A DNA stretch of 64,000 nt, from NCBI RefSeq assembly GCF_963678635.1, contig NC_087070.1, positions 17,579,318 to 17,643,317 on the forward strand, in the 5' to 3' direction. Of this stretch, positions 50,881 to 63,279 are shown one piece after another (the stretch's first letter is position 1; each line of letters begins with the position of its first letter). The translations under genes were made by a program, and so were the position numbers. The notes below the pieces were generated by a model, which ran no database searches, had not been told where the DNA came from, and worked only from the letters and a program-made list of their open reading frames with translations. This DNA is from Symsagittifera roscoffensis. Taxonomy: Eukaryota > Xenacoelomorpha > Acoela > Convolutidae.

Positions 50881-53800
50881 CTTCTTTCCAACTCATCGAA
50901 AAATATATCGGTTTTTCATTAGCATCAAGTTAGGACTCAAATGCATTCACATTGATAATGATTTCTGCCTTGCAATTTGGGCAAAGAATTTTCAGAGCAT
51001 AGCGATTCATCAGTTGAAACAACGGCTTGCGAACAAGCAGTTGACAGTTTTGTCTTGTTTCCTCAGAGTTATTGATTGCAAATGATTTTGTCCAATTATT
51101 CATTTTCAACCGAATCGACTCGCCGTCGAATATCAATTTTTTTTACAAACCGGTTTTCTGGGTCAATCAAAAAACGTAGACGACCTGCACAGACTTTGTA
51201 CCTGGTTGTCGATGCTGCTCATGTGTTTGCTACATTAATTTAGTGATTATCTCTGAAAAGTTTTTTAACGTCGCTAATTTTCCTTCGAGTTTTTGTTCAT
51301 AATTTTGACATTTTTATCGAGTAATCAAACTCTTAGTAAGTATTTTTTTCGAGTAATCAAAATTACAGCTGCTTAAATATTTTATATCACTAGTCCTTAA
51401 ACCTCGAATCTCGTGTATTTCGGCAGTTTCTTAAATTCGCTAATTTTCTATTTTTTTTTGAGAACTTGATCACAAACTGAGTGTTAATAACTACCGGTTG
51501 ACCTAAAGTTAAGCAGCTGTGGCAAAGCATTCGAATATTACGCCTTAGTAATAATAAGTCTAATTATTTCGTGAACTTCGACTTGCTGTATGATGGTCAG
51601 TTTGGGTTTTGCAAAATTGTTTCAACTATCGATAAGCATGCCAAATTAAGTAAATGCATTTCCGTAGGTTTCGATAGGTTGTGGCGTTCCTGCTTTTTGT
51701 TAGAACTGATGTGAAAGTTATTTATTCAAAAGATATTAATACGTTTAATTAAATTGTCAAAATTTTGGTTGGTTGTCGGTGAAAATGGGGGTACAGAGAG
51801 GCTCTGGTCTTTGGTTTTAAATTTTTCTTTTTCCTTTTTAAGATCTGCATCTTTCAGTTTTTGATTGTAATGTGCTTCATTATGCTGGCAACATTTAGTG
51901 GCTTGTAATATCTGAGGTTATAAGCAATTTAAATAAATTTTTTTTCCGTGATTCTAAAAGAGTAATGTGCAAATAGATTAAAGCTTAGAAAGCAGTTGTT
52001 TTTCTTTCACAAATAAATATTAGGCTAAATTTGGGTATCTTACAAAAAACGGCGATTACTTTAATCGGAGAATTGGTTAAGCTCGCTTCGAGTCCTCCAG
52101 AATAACTATAAGTCCTTCGATTTCGCTCTTTGCTGTGTCCCAAACACAACAGCTGGTTGAAAAATTTAGTTAGGCAAAAATAGCCTACTTGTTGCAACGC
52201 AAAACAAGAGTATAAATGCATATAAAATAAGACCAGATGGCCAAGCTGACTAATACTACGTGACATGACAGTTGACGTAGGTTCGAGTCATCCACCTGCC
52301 CATGTATTAATATACTAAAAAAGGGGGTTAAATCCTATTTTAACTGTTTTTGGTTCTAATTCGGTTCAACCTTGATTAAGGCTGACCGCCAAAAAGAGCA
52401 ATTTGTCTCAAGGACATTACCGACCGGTTCCTGTGGCTAGCTTGCGCCGATTTGTACCAAAAATGAGCTGTTGATAAGAAAAGTTATATGATGTTCTGAT
52501 CAATAGAAAAATGCCGAAATTAATCTATTGACTGAGTTATTTGCCGAGAAAAATCTCTTATTAATTTACGAATTTGGATCAGTTTTGGAGATAAGAGCGG
52601 CCACACTACTGCTGTGCAAAGAATCAATTCAGATAAAGAATGTTATAGAACACTTTATAGTATCATGATTTATGGAACACTTTATAGTATCATGAAACAA
52701 CTTTTATAGCATAAAAAACTTGAAATAGTAAAAAACAATACTTTCTCGGAATTATCATTTTTGTTAATGAGTGGAAAAAAATCTGAATTTTCATCGATTT
52801 TTTTCTGCAAATTTTTGGTGAAAATGTTGTCAAATTTCATCAACTTAAAGAATGTTATAAGCTTTCATTCGGTTCCTTTCTCAACATCATATCCAACATT
52901 TAAAAGTAATTGAAAAAAAGATTTGCTTCATGTTTAAAAAAAACTGTGCGTTTGACTTGGCTTATTTTGGTTGTCTTGGTTCGAACTGCTTGTTTCTAAA
53001 TCCGAAAATATTTTTGGTTTAAGCTTGATGCGATTGTTGCATAGCAACTTCCTGCTGTCACTATTTTATTTATTGAAGCTCACTATCCCACCGAGCATTC
53101 GAAAAATGTCTTCGTCATCATCTGGATTAAGTTGTTGAAAGTGCAATGTAGTCCAAAAAGAATAGTATTATTTTTTCCGAAGTAATAGTAATGCTTAATG
53201 GGGGTAATAAAAAAGAAATAAATCATCAAAAAATGCTCCCTTTTATTGACTACATTATCATCAAAAACTGATATTTTCAATCTCTGTTTTTCGAAAGTCT
53301 TGCTTTTTTCAATCTTTTTTTTTCGAAAGTCTCGAAGTTTTGAAACCATTTAGCCTGTAATGTATTCAACTTTTTGAATTGGTCGAATAACATCAGAGTA
53401 TCATTTTAAGAATGCTAATGCAGCCTGAAAACTGACAATTCACATCTGTCTAGCTTTCGAGTTATTCAAAATCTTTCATGAAGAAGAAAAACAAGAGAAA
53501 TATCAAAAAAAGTTGTCGTGTTAAAGAAAATTTCACTGCAAAATACGAACTTGTTGATGCAGAACTTTAAATCTAGTGTGAAAGTTTACCCACCCAGTTC
53601 CTAGTTTTTTCTATGTTTGATAAATTCTGAAAAAAGTCTTTTTTAATATCATTATTATTTAGTTTTTAACACTTCGCTTTGATATTCGTGTTAGTTTAAC
53701 AATTTTTTCCGCTGTTTTTGAACAATTTGTTGTAGAAACACACGAAACATTTTTTCAAGTTTCGTGTATTTTTCTTATGTTCGCTTATTCACTCTACACA

Positions 53801-54593
53801 TTAGAGTTTATTTATTGAATGAGTATTCAGCATTGCAACTGTTTGATGTCCAACATTTAAGAACATTATATTTTTTTTTGATATTTTTCTAACTTTTTTT
53901 GAGGAAAACTGTTGTGAAAAATAAGATATCTACACTCTCTATCGCATAGCATAGACTATCCTTGTATTAGTTCGGCTTTTAAATCTGTAAAAGCTAACTG
54001 GCTTTTTCCACCCCTTCTTCTGAATATTAGTAATAAACACAAACTAAATGTTAACTCAGTAGTTCTTTAAAAAACTTTCTTAAATGTTGAGAATTAGCTT
54101 TCGAATCTCTTTATTTTCGAAAACTCAATTTTCGATTTGCTGTCAATGAAAACTTTCTCTGCCGAAGTGATGGTGGCTCTAATATTTTGTTCTACTTGCA
54201 CGGCAAATAGCTATCCTTGTATTTATTTGAAAATTGTTGAATACTTTAAAGACAGCTGTAAAATGAGTATAAATACCTTTCATATGAGTCGACAAGCCTT
54301 TTTTTGTGGAACTGGACAGCACTTCATATCAATTGGCACGAAGCTCCGCTTCGCCTTTATGTTCAAATAACCCGATTTTTTTGTAATGATCTTTTTACAT
54401 ACCTTTTCCAAGTTGGTTCTACTGTATATTTTATCTGTATATTAAAACCATTTAATTTATCAGTTTTGATAAACTTTTTATTCTTCAATGACTACTTTGT
54501 TCGTTAAGTTTATTCTTTGTACAAATAATGTTTATTTTTGCCCAGCGATTGAATAGACCACCTTTTTCAAATTGCAATCGTGTTGGTTTTCAG
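50881..54593. other. AT-rich, repeat-bearing DNA upstream of the visible TTLL exons
   Basis: No exon is supported, although the 5' exons of the TTLL gene may lie here or further left. It holds a tRNA-like module (52231-52300) and a short duplication of GGAACACTTTATAGTATCATG at about 52648-52694. Confidence 0.4.
52231..52300 (+). repeat. tRNA-like module (possible SINE head)
   Basis: An A-box-like TGGCCAAGCTGAC (52238-52250) and a B-box-like GGTTCGAGTCA (52280-52290) have tRNA spacing, but no acceptor stem pairs. Confidence 0.45.
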
Positions 54594-54812
54594 CTGAGAA
54601 CACAAACAATAGTCGCAAACTGCCTGAGCTACAAAAAGTCAAGACAGTCGCGACTGAGTCCAAAAGTGGTCTAAAAAGAAGTGCCTCCTCGCATAACCTC
54701 AATCAAGTCAAGTCATCCAGAAGATCCCTCTCGGCCTCCAAGTCCAGATCGACCGCCCAGTTGACTCACACTTCGCCTACAAAGCACACAAGCAATCAGA
54801 AATCTCAACAAA
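54594..54812 (+). CDS. TTLL3/8-like exon 1 of those visible
   Basis: Acceptor TTTTCAG, donor A/GTATAT. It begins with the last two bases of a codon and ends with one spare base. It encodes a Ser/Lys/Thr-rich, probably disordered segment ([19 protein letters not shown]). Confidence 0.75.
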
Positions 54813-57800
54813 GTATATCTAATTATTGTACACTAGAGTTTTCAATTTCCTTCTGAGCAAGTTGGATGTTTTTGATCGGCTAGTGATAGCAGTTTCCCTT
54901 GTTTGTTTGTGATTGAACTGAATGTCTGTTGGTTTTGCCATATCACATTATGACTTATCGTATACTTTTGTTTTGTAAACGCCACTTAAAAATCGATGTT
55001 GTTCTTTCTTTCGCTCAAACGCGGTTAAATCTGATGTGACAGTGCAGAAATTATCGTAATAACCAGTGAAAAATTCATCAAAACCTCGCTAGAAACTAAA
55101 AATTGGAAAAAATAATTGGTAAAATTTGTATGAACTGAACTCAAAGAAACTGAGTTTCAGATGGAGGCGCTAGTCGACTGTCTCGATTCATGTCTTCGGA
55201 TCACATCTCATTCAACCCTCTAGCAACTGCCGACCCTGATTTAGCCTCGAGTGCGCGTGCACAGGTTGAGCGTGCAATAAGGGAGCGCAAAGTTTTCACA
55301 ATAGTCGGGGGTTACAAACCAGTGCGAAAGGGATTGCGTAGACGAAACTACGTGGAAAAGGTAGCTGACCGCGTTTCAAAGAAACAAGGTGTAGGGGGAG
55401 GGGGAGTTGGGACTGACGGGGAGGAGGGGGGTGACGGGGACGAAGAAGATGGAGAGGGGGAGGGGGATGGGAGTGGAAGTGAGCTGGACTTCAGCAGTGA
55501 CTCAGAGGACGAAAGTCCGGAAGTGAAAAACCTCATTGTGAGTATTCTATTCGCTTTTTCGTTATAAACTGTTTAATTATTAATTAAAAATTTTTATCTT
55601 AAGTGTGTTTTTTTTTTCATTTAAAAGTAGCACTGTGATTGAAGAATCCGACTGGTGAGTTAACCACTTAAAATCGATAAATACCTAGGCAGGTTAACTT
55701 TATTTACCTACAAGGCGTCTACAGCCGTTGTTTGCCCTCCTAAGTTTTACTATTCTTGGGATTTTGCTCCTCCGGGTAAGCGGTTGTGAACAAGTTTATC
55801 TGGGTTTCAGGCGCGCATCATTCGCAACGTCTCTCCGACCTTCACCTGGACAACTAAGATCCGATCGGAAGACATCCGACAGTCGAGGAGCCTCTACAAC
55901 CACTTTCCAGCTACCTGGTGCTTTACAACCAAGAATGGACTCACCCAGTCCATTCGGGACTTGCCCTGGCACGGGACATTCTCGGTGGATCAGATTTACC
56001 CCAGATGTTACCGGATCGGGTGCGAAGCGGAACGGAACTCTTTCATTGGTTAGCAAAACCATAGAAAAAACGGAGCTCACAGTCCAGTGTCGTCTTGCAA
56101 AATATATGATTTAAAATAGATTTTTTTTGCTATATTTTGTTTTAGTTTTGTTGATAAACGTCTGAACCTTACCAATTTCTTATTTAATTCCAGAGGATTT
56201 TAAACTGACGGCCGCAGTTGGGATTCTCAAAACAGTCGCCAACTCATTTGCACCCCCTTATCTCCCTCCAAGGTTGTCAGCTGGTAGATTCCGACCGCAG
56301 TCGCGAGGTGCAAACAGCCGACCACCTACTGAGCCGAGAGATGACCAAAACAACCAATCAATGCACTTGTCAGACGTCGACTCCAACAAAGGCGGCGACG
56401 AAATGGTCGAGGATCCGAATGCTGACCCTAGACTCGTCGTTTTCAAAGTGGATGAAAATGCCTCGAATAGCGACTTGAACAATAATAATTGTAAAAATGA
56501 AAGTGAAAATTTGGCTGAGGCGGAAAATAGGACTATAGTTGCGGCGGATGTGAGACCTGCGAGCAAAAGCATGTTGGCTGCCATGAGTTCTCAGCCTCTA
56601 TCTCCCGGTGCGTTTATTTAAAGAGCTGCTTTTTCATTTCGTTCGCTCACCTTTATTTCGTTATTTTTGTTTGATTTTGCCAATCGGAGGAATTTGAGCC
56701 AGACATTTGTTTCATTATCTATTTTCTTTCAAAGACAAACCAAACTTTTCTTATGCTTTTTTGGCTTCATTTCATTCTGGTGGTTTTGAGCTAACTTTAA
56801 ACGAGAATGCTATTTGTCTTCTTACGTAGATGCTGTATATTTTTAAAAAATGACCTAAAGAAATGATTTCAATTAGTTTCAATTGTAGAATGTTTGATGT
56901 TGTTTCAGTCAGCTTATCGCGCAACTAGCATAATTATTACTTATTAGGCCTTAAGTCTCCCTCTGCCCAATCACAGCAGCCTCAGCCGACCAGTTTCGTC
57001 CCAGTAACCTGTCTGACACATGCCCTGTCGGCTGCCAGATTCTTCCTGAGAGAGGAGCAGCTGGAACTAGTTGATGAGCCCCTCTTGGATCCCAGCTACT
57101 ATCTAGGACTTGATGAGAGTTCCTGGGAGGAGTTCCTGAAGCAGTACTACAAAGTGGCTCAGTGTGTTTTTTTTATTTAAATCATTTTTTCTCGAGACTT
57201 TAGTGCTGAATCAGCACTGTATTCACAAGATATACGAATTGCTGAGCTTTTTTTCGAAGAACAGCTCTTGCAATCACCGTTGGTGGCAAGCTCTCTATAT
57301 TTTTATATCATCTCTTGGTTGAAGGTCGTTGCGTTACCCTTGCACAGCGACCAAGAATCATGTCTGGTCTTGTAATACCAAGTTTGTATTACGAACCGGA
57401 CTGAGGCATAAGCTCTGTTAATTTTTGCCCTCCCAATTAGTGAATTTTAGTGTGTCCAAAAACTCGTATGATGTGAAAGAAATTATGACACAAAAATTCG
57501 TATAGTTTTTGATTAAGCATCTTTGCACTAATTGGTATTCCGTGTATTAGATCTAAAAATTGAGTGCGAGGTTATGACAAGTTTCTAAATTTTTGATGGT
57601 TAAAGTTGATCATTAGTTTATAATCTGACCGTTTTTTTAGTTCGCAATATGGTATCGAAGATGCAGCTCTCTACGCCTCGGAGTGTGCTGAAATAATCGA
57701 GGAGTTGAGACCCTTGATTCCTATGTTGGACTGTGAGGGAGTGAAGAATGTGTGGATATGCAAACCAGGCGCACTATCCAGGGGCAGAGGTCACAACATT

Positions 57801-60800
57801 TCACTCTTATATCTAAACTATAATGTTCCAGCCTCTCTAGCTCTTTTTTCATAAAAAATACGGATACAGTAGTATCATGATGAGAATCCAGCTTCAAATT
57901 TTTTTTCAATTTTGCATCCTCCTAAAATTGTTCATTGCTTATGCTGGTTGTTTTTGGATTTTTTTGGCATAAGTTAATGATTAATTTGTAACTTTCTGCT
58001 TAGACCCATAAAGAATGCGGAGCGGACTAAGGTCCCAATTTTTTCATTACATTTTTAATACAAATAGTGTGCACTCTATGTAGTTTTTTGAAGATCTTTC
58101 ATCTGAAATGGTTAACTTCATCCAGCTATTTTCCAGGCATCAGCTGCCAGAAGAATCTTGATGAGATCCTGAAGATGGTGCCCTCGTTAGTCGGGGTCAG
58201 GGAAGGCCAACTGGTGGTGCAGAGGTACATAGAGAGACCTCTGTTGATATACGGCACCAAGTTCGACATCCGCCAGTGGTTCCTGGTCACAGACTGGAAC
58301 CCCCTCACAATCTGGTTCTACCGGAACAGTTACGTCAGACTTTGTAGTCAGGTGTACACTCTCGACAATCTGCAGCCGTAAGTTATCAAAGCGACAAATT
58401 ATTTTCACTCATGTAAATACAATTCAATTTCAGCTCTTTACAGCATTCAAATTTGATTTTAAACAAGGATAGCCGGTTACTGTGCAAGTAGCACAGAATG
58501 TTCCGACCATAGTCTTTGAAAAACTATAAGAAATTTTTTTTCCAAGTTAGTGTATTTTTTGAGTGGTGTGATATTTTGAGTGGTGTGATAAAGGATCTGA
58601 CGTAAAAATAAAGTTTAGCCATACTCGACAATCATAGTAATATAGGCAAACCGGGCAACAGATTTTGAAGAAAAATGACTAGAAAAAAAAACAAAATCAA
58701 ATCATAAATTTTTCAATTTTTTTTTGCTGAAAATTTTTGAATTTTCGAAGTTTTTGATTCCCCAAAATGGCAAAAAAATCTCCAAAAACTTGTTTTACCG
58801 GAATAAAGGTAAAATTAAGCATAAATAGGTTATTTTAAACGGCCTAAGTTAATCTTTAGCTCGAATTGAGACGAAAAATCAAAATTTCAAACCGGTTTTT
58901 CTTGACACTAGAAAAACTTTTTCAAATTTTCTTATGTCTCTCGAATCACAACTGAAAGAGATTTAATAAAATATATCACTCAACTCTCTCCGATGATTAT
59001 TTGTGGTACCTGATTTGGCGTGGAAAGCAAAAGAAAAATAAAAAACTAAAACACCCGAATACAAAGTTCCTCCCTATTTTTTGAAATGGTCGGAACAAAA
59101 TCATATTAAGTAATCAATGTTCGGTTTTGATTCATTTGTCGCGTTATTTCACAACCCTTTAACACAATCTGGCGTTAATCACCTTCTCGATTAACATGGG
59201 TATTGTAATTGGGTCAGAGACTTTTATACTTAAGCAACTTTGCTCACAGAATTCGTTTTGCTAGCCGATTTGCTAGTTGTTCCGACTTCCAAAGAGAGTT
59301 AGGAAAATATATTCCCCCGTAGGTTTTTTTATTCAGACCAATTTACAAATGTTGACTGCGTATGGGCATTGATCCAAAAATTTTGTGATTGCCTAGCGAG
59401 TATACTTGCACTTGACTAAAGTGCGGCTTTGCTGCTGGAATATTACTTTTATAGTTTGTTTCAAAACGCGAATTACTTTCCGCGAGGCAACTTATCCGAA
59501 TTCAAATCGTTCCAAATTGAATTTAGACAAGCTAATTGGTCTTATTGATTCTATAAACGACTCAAATTTTAACACTTTGATATTATCAACCTAAAATTTT
59601 TTAAATCAATATTTCATGTACCAAAAACGGTACGAGCCCAATTAATGGGCAGTCAGAACATTCAAGGCTTTGCCCTGATACGAGCAGTCTTGTTTGAACA
59701 CCTAGTAAATAAAATATACAATTTAAAACGTTGCCACATATAAACATATATGTAAATGGAATCCGCAAACAAAATGCGGATTCCACTTACAATTTGCGGA
59801 TTCCACTTACAATTTGCGGGTTCCACTTACAGTTGCGGATTCCGCAACAGCTCAATTTAACGATACAAATGTCTTATCATTTGTTTGTGGATTCCCCAAA
59901 TACGGAAAAATTTTGGTTGATCTTGTTTTTGTTTTCTCGTCGATCCACAAGCGAAAGTACCGCAACATAAGAGCTGTTCGGCTCTTCAGGGAGAACCGCT
60001 GTTGCGCCCCTGCTTAAGAATTACATGCATTTTATGGCTGTTTTCCGGGCTGGCTAATGTTGCCTCAAACTCAGGCAACGAGCATGAATCATGGTGGTCC
60101 TCGAACATCCTACTTTTCGATTGAGAGGCGGAGATGTAACCACTCCACCCCGCTCCCCCTATTTTTGATATCTTTTTCGACTCATTTTCGTTTTGGTTTT
60201 CTTTCGGCTAATTTCCGTGCTATTTTCGTGTGTGTTGAAAATGGTGCTAAGCTTTGCTTCGCCTCACTGTTATTAAAGCTGGCTTTAAAAGAAATCTGCT
60301 GAAAAATACTGATGTTGGCTCAAATTTGCATGAACTTCTCTTGACTATCTGTGTGATCATAACGCTGCAAGACCATTTTTGACAACTGTTTTACGAAATA
60401 AAAGAGTTGAATATGCAGTAAAATCAACATAAAAAAGCAAATTGAACGTGGAAATTAAAAAGATAGGCGAAATGCGATAGTGCATCTCAATGTCTTTTTT
60501 AGGCATTAAATGTCCGTTTTAGATAAGATTTTTTTCTTTCCAAAAGGTAGGCGATGTAAAATGTTGAATAAAAATTTCCTTTCTAGGCAATATCACTTGT
60601 CCAATCAAAGTGTGCAGCACCACTACGAGAACCAATCAAATCGGCCCAAAGAACTGCCGAGTGAGAACATGCTCACTTCGGATGAGTTCGCCCACTACCT
60701 CAGGTACACAAACTCAATGATTTAAACAGAACATAAATACTTTTAAAATAGAAAAGAAAGAAAACGGTTGGAAAATTTGGACGCCTTAGCGAAAAACTGT

Positions 60801-61902
60801 TAACACTATTCTGGATATGAAGGTCTATGCATATGAAGAATTTTTATTTTTGGGTGGAAATTGCAATCAAATCAGAATCATTTACACTGAAATTGCGGGT
60901 TACGAACCCATGAAATTTGTCCGAAATTCTCTGCTAAATGTAAAACTACTACTTCGATCCTCATTGTTCCGTCGAATGTAATGAGAGATTTGATTGGTCG
61001 CTATTCGTTTTTAGAGAACAGGGTTACGGAGATGCGTTTGAGGAGTCCATCTATGTGAGGATGAAGGACATCATCGTCAGCACCATGCAGTGCTGTCAGG
61101 ACACAGTCGAAAATAGAAAGGTCAGTAAACATCTGGAGTTATGTTTGGGACTCTCTTAAAACTAGCAAGATTAAGAGAATTTAATTTGTGATTTTGATTT
61201 TAAAACAAAACAATGAAGCCTTAAATTAACGTTGGATGGTCAAACAAGTCGTAAAAAACTTTTAAACGCAGTTTCATTCAAGAAAACTTGAGATTATAAA
61301 ACTTTCAAAAAGTTTGTGTACTTTTCAGTATCCAAAAATGAATTTAGTGTCAAGTAATGTGGCAACTAAATTACGAACCATTGAGACACCGAACGGGTGT
61401 ACTTTTTAAACCATTGGATTAAAAATTGTTGACAAGAATAAATGTTTCATTTTAGTGTTTTTCTGAGCCCAGATTTCGTTAGCTTTTTGGAAATTTTTGA
61501 TAACCTAATTCGTGTTTTTTTTTTCAGCGAGAGTTCCCTTCAAATTGAGTAAAAATTGGCTTTGGCATCTAAGGCACCTTAAGAAGAGTTTTTTATTTGA
61601 TAGTGCCAACGGGTAACTTCTTGGGCGGTCATATAGTCGAAGTGATATGATGGTCATAACATTCCTCTAAATTCGCCCCTGGATAGTTTTCCCTTCTATT
61701 TTATTTCAATACATACTAGAAATTATGTTATTAATGTTGTTGTTGTTGTGTGTAGAACTCGTTTGAGTTGTACGGGGCTGACTTCATGTTGGGGGAGGAC
61801 TTGAGTGTGTGGCTGCTGGAGATCAACTGCAGTCCCGCCATGGGCGCCACCACCCACATCACCAAACAGTTCTGCTCACAGGTCATGGAGGACACACTCA
61901 AG
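54594..61902 (+). CDS. Tubulin glycylase, TTLL3/TTLL8-like (ten exons, partial gene)
   Basis: Ten exons joined by GT-AG introns of 145-2209 bp keep phase throughout and give about 740 codons. Exon 1 here starts inside a codon, so earlier exons exist, and the last exon is followed by a donor with its partner beyond 64000. Order: Ser/Lys-rich disordered segment; [13 protein letters not shown]...NYVEK block typical of TTLL3/8; acidic stretch; [15 protein letters not shown] and [11 protein letters not shown]-grasp motifs [24 protein letters not shown] and [11 protein letters not shown]-terminal [10 protein letters not shown] and WLLEINCSP with the metal-binding E and N. The family adds glycine to tubulin tails in axonemes (TTLL3/8 initiate, TTLL10 elongates). 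All visible catalytic motifs are intact. TTLL10 is the alternative but lacks the KVFTI block as I know it. Confidence 0.92.
55161..55537 (+). CDS. TTLL3/8-like exon 2
   Basis: Acceptor GTTTCAG, donor ATT/GTGAGT. It contains [18 protein letters not shown] and LRRRNYVEK, the N-terminal block of TTLL3/8, then a Gly-rich and Asp/Glu-rich stretch. Confidence 0.9.
55811..56048 (+). CDS. TTLL3/8-like exon 3
   Basis: Acceptor GTTTCAG, donor ATTG/GTTAGC. It encodes [32 protein letters not shown] and YPRCYRIG, all family hallmarks. Confidence 0.9.
56194..56607 (+). CDS. TTLL3/8-like exon 4
   Basis: Acceptor AATTCCAG, donor CCCG/GTGCGT. It starts [13 protein letters not shown], as after the exon 3 motif in the family, then a long low-complexity N/E/S-rich insertion. 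Confidence 0.85.
56948..57161 (+). CDS. TTLL3/8-like exon 5
   Basis: Acceptor TTATTAG, donor GCTCA/GTGTGT. It encodes a Q/P-rich start followed by a helical region ([16 protein letters not shown]). Confidence 0.8.
57641..57789 (+). CDS. TTLL3/8-like exon 6
   Basis: Acceptor TTTTTTAG, donor GCAGAG/GTCACA. It ends in [15 protein letters not shown], the nucleotide-binding lysine and glycine-rich turn of the ATP-grasp fold. Confidence 0.92.
58137..58377 (+). CDS. TTLL3/8-like exon 7
   Basis: Acceptor TTTTCCAG, donor GCC/GTAAGT. It contains [26 protein letters not shown] and WFYRNSYVR, the core catalytic region. Confidence 0.95.
59758..59845. repeat. 20-bp tandem repeat with hairpin, in TTLL intron 7
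   Basis: A perfect inverted repeat GGAATCCGCA / TGCGGATTCC (59758-59784) leads into about 3.7 copies of AATTTGCGGATTCCACTTAC. Confidence 0.85.
60093..60160 (-). repeat. tRNA-derived SINE module, minus strand
   Basis: The minus strand reads GGAGTGGTTACATC (A box) and, about 30 nt on, GATGTTCGAGGACC (B box), a layout typical of tRNA-derived SINEs. It lies in the 2.2-kb TTLL intron. Confidence 0.5.
60587..60703 (+). CDS. TTLL3/8-like exon 8
   Basis: Acceptor CTTTCTAG, donor CTCAG/GTACAC. It encodes [12 protein letters not shown] and EFAHYLR, matching the family's HLxNxSxQ segment. It follows the largest intron seen, 2209 bp. Confidence 0.88.
61015..61120 (+). CDS. TTLL3/8-like exon 9
   Basis: Acceptor GTTTTTAG, donor AGAAAG/GTCAGT. 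It encodes a helix ([20 protein letters not shown]) before the catalytic EIN block. Confidence 0.9.
61756..61902 (+). CDS. TTLL3/8-like exon 10 (last visible)
   Basis: Acceptor TGTGTAG, donor CAAG/GTCAGT. It encodes [10 protein letters not shown], then [12 protein letters not shown] with the metal-binding Glu and Asn. The intron that follows does not end inside the window. Confidence 0.95.
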
Positions 61903-62636
61903 GTCAGTCATTTAGCTGTCAATCAGTCACTCAGCTGTCAATCATAGGGCCACTCATTTGTTGATTATTCTTCATAGTTTTTCAATTTTCCGGGAGTTGA
62001 AAAAGTGTATTGTTACAAAATGCTTTTACATTAAAAAAAAGGTACATAAATTTTGGCAGTACTCTTATTGCTGTCTTTAGGCCATATAAGTTGTCTCTGA
62101 TGTTGTGTTTCTGTTTCGTAACTGTTTTTTTTTACTTTTTTATGGCAGCTTATAAATTTTTATTGGTACTATCTTTATTAAGTCTAGTAAAAGATAGACA
62201 GACATAAAAACGGGGCAAACTGTCAAGTTATTACCGAAACCTATCATTTTCTACGGTAAAACTGCTTGACTTTTGTTTGTTCTTGTTTGTTTCATTAGTT
62301 TGGACAGTTTTTACTCCTCCACCTGCAAATTTTTAAATTAAAAGCTTTGTTTACAGTATCTATTAATAACTCAAATTGAAGCCCTTACTAATATGGCTAC
62401 TCCGAGCATATTTGGTCTTCAAAGCTAAGCTTGTAAGTTCCCTCACTACTACATGAAATGTATGCTTATTTGAGGAGAGAGGAAAAATAGCCGTAACTTT
62501 TAGCAACAATTGTATCAGTTTAATCGCCCTCTATTTCTTGTTTTTGGACATATTTTATATCGAAGTTATTTCAAAGATACCAATCATAAACACAAAAATT
62601 TCCTTCGAAAATTTTTAACGGTAGAACATTTGATTG

Positions 62637-63279
62637 GCTATTTTTTTAGCTGAAGGATTTTCGCTTGGGGATCAACTCATCTCATATGCTTCATTTCAGT
62701 TACTTTTAAGGATTTTTTATGACGAAAGATTGAGCTAATATCCACTAACAAACCTACAAATACAAACCTAGTAGAGGTTTAGAAAAGTGTAAGTACATAT
62801 TTGCTCAATATTTCATGACAAACAAAGACCTTTAAAATAACTGAAATGAAGCCTATAAGATGAGTGGATCCCCAAAAATTTTTCAGCTAAAAAATAGCCT
62901 TTTTCCATTATTACTTGAGAATATTAAAAACCATATCCTGCACACCACTATGTCATTTGTCTCTAAACAAAATCAAATATTTATTTCAGCCGATTAAGAG
63001 GACTATGTTATGAAACAATTCCAAATGCAGACACTAACCTATTAATACAAACCCAGAGATACACTATTCTACATCTTTATTAGGTTTGTATTTCTAGGTT
63101 TGTATCTCTAGGTTTGTATAACTAGGTTTGTGTCTGTATTTGGAATTGTTCGATAATCTACTCCTCTTAATCGGTCGCACCAAAGTATTCGATTTTTGTT
63201 TAGAGACAAATAGACATTGAGTGCAGGATATGGCTTAAATGTTCAAAAATTATTCATGTAATAATGGAAAAAGGCTATT
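62637..63279. repeat. Foldback inverted-repeat cluster in TTLL intron
   Basis: Two inverted pairs sit side by side: arms of about 80 bp (62637-62717 and 62825-62899) and arms of about 165 bp (62894-63055 and 63110-63278). All outer ends share GGCTATTTTT / AAAAAGGCTAT-type sequence. The centre of the second has about four TAGGTTTGTA repeats (63080-63130), and related TACAAACCTA copies lie in the loop of the first. No coding capacity. It resembles a foldback or MITE-type element. Confidence 0.7.

Noticed and set aside
52231-52300. Functional tRNA gene
   Set aside because: A and B boxes are present, but the acceptor and anticodon arms do not form.
54137-54370. Open frame starting with a hydrophobic, signal-peptide-like segment upstream of the TTLL exons
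   Set aside because: No splice site links it in phase to exon 54594-54812, and it shows no similarity to TTLL N-termini.
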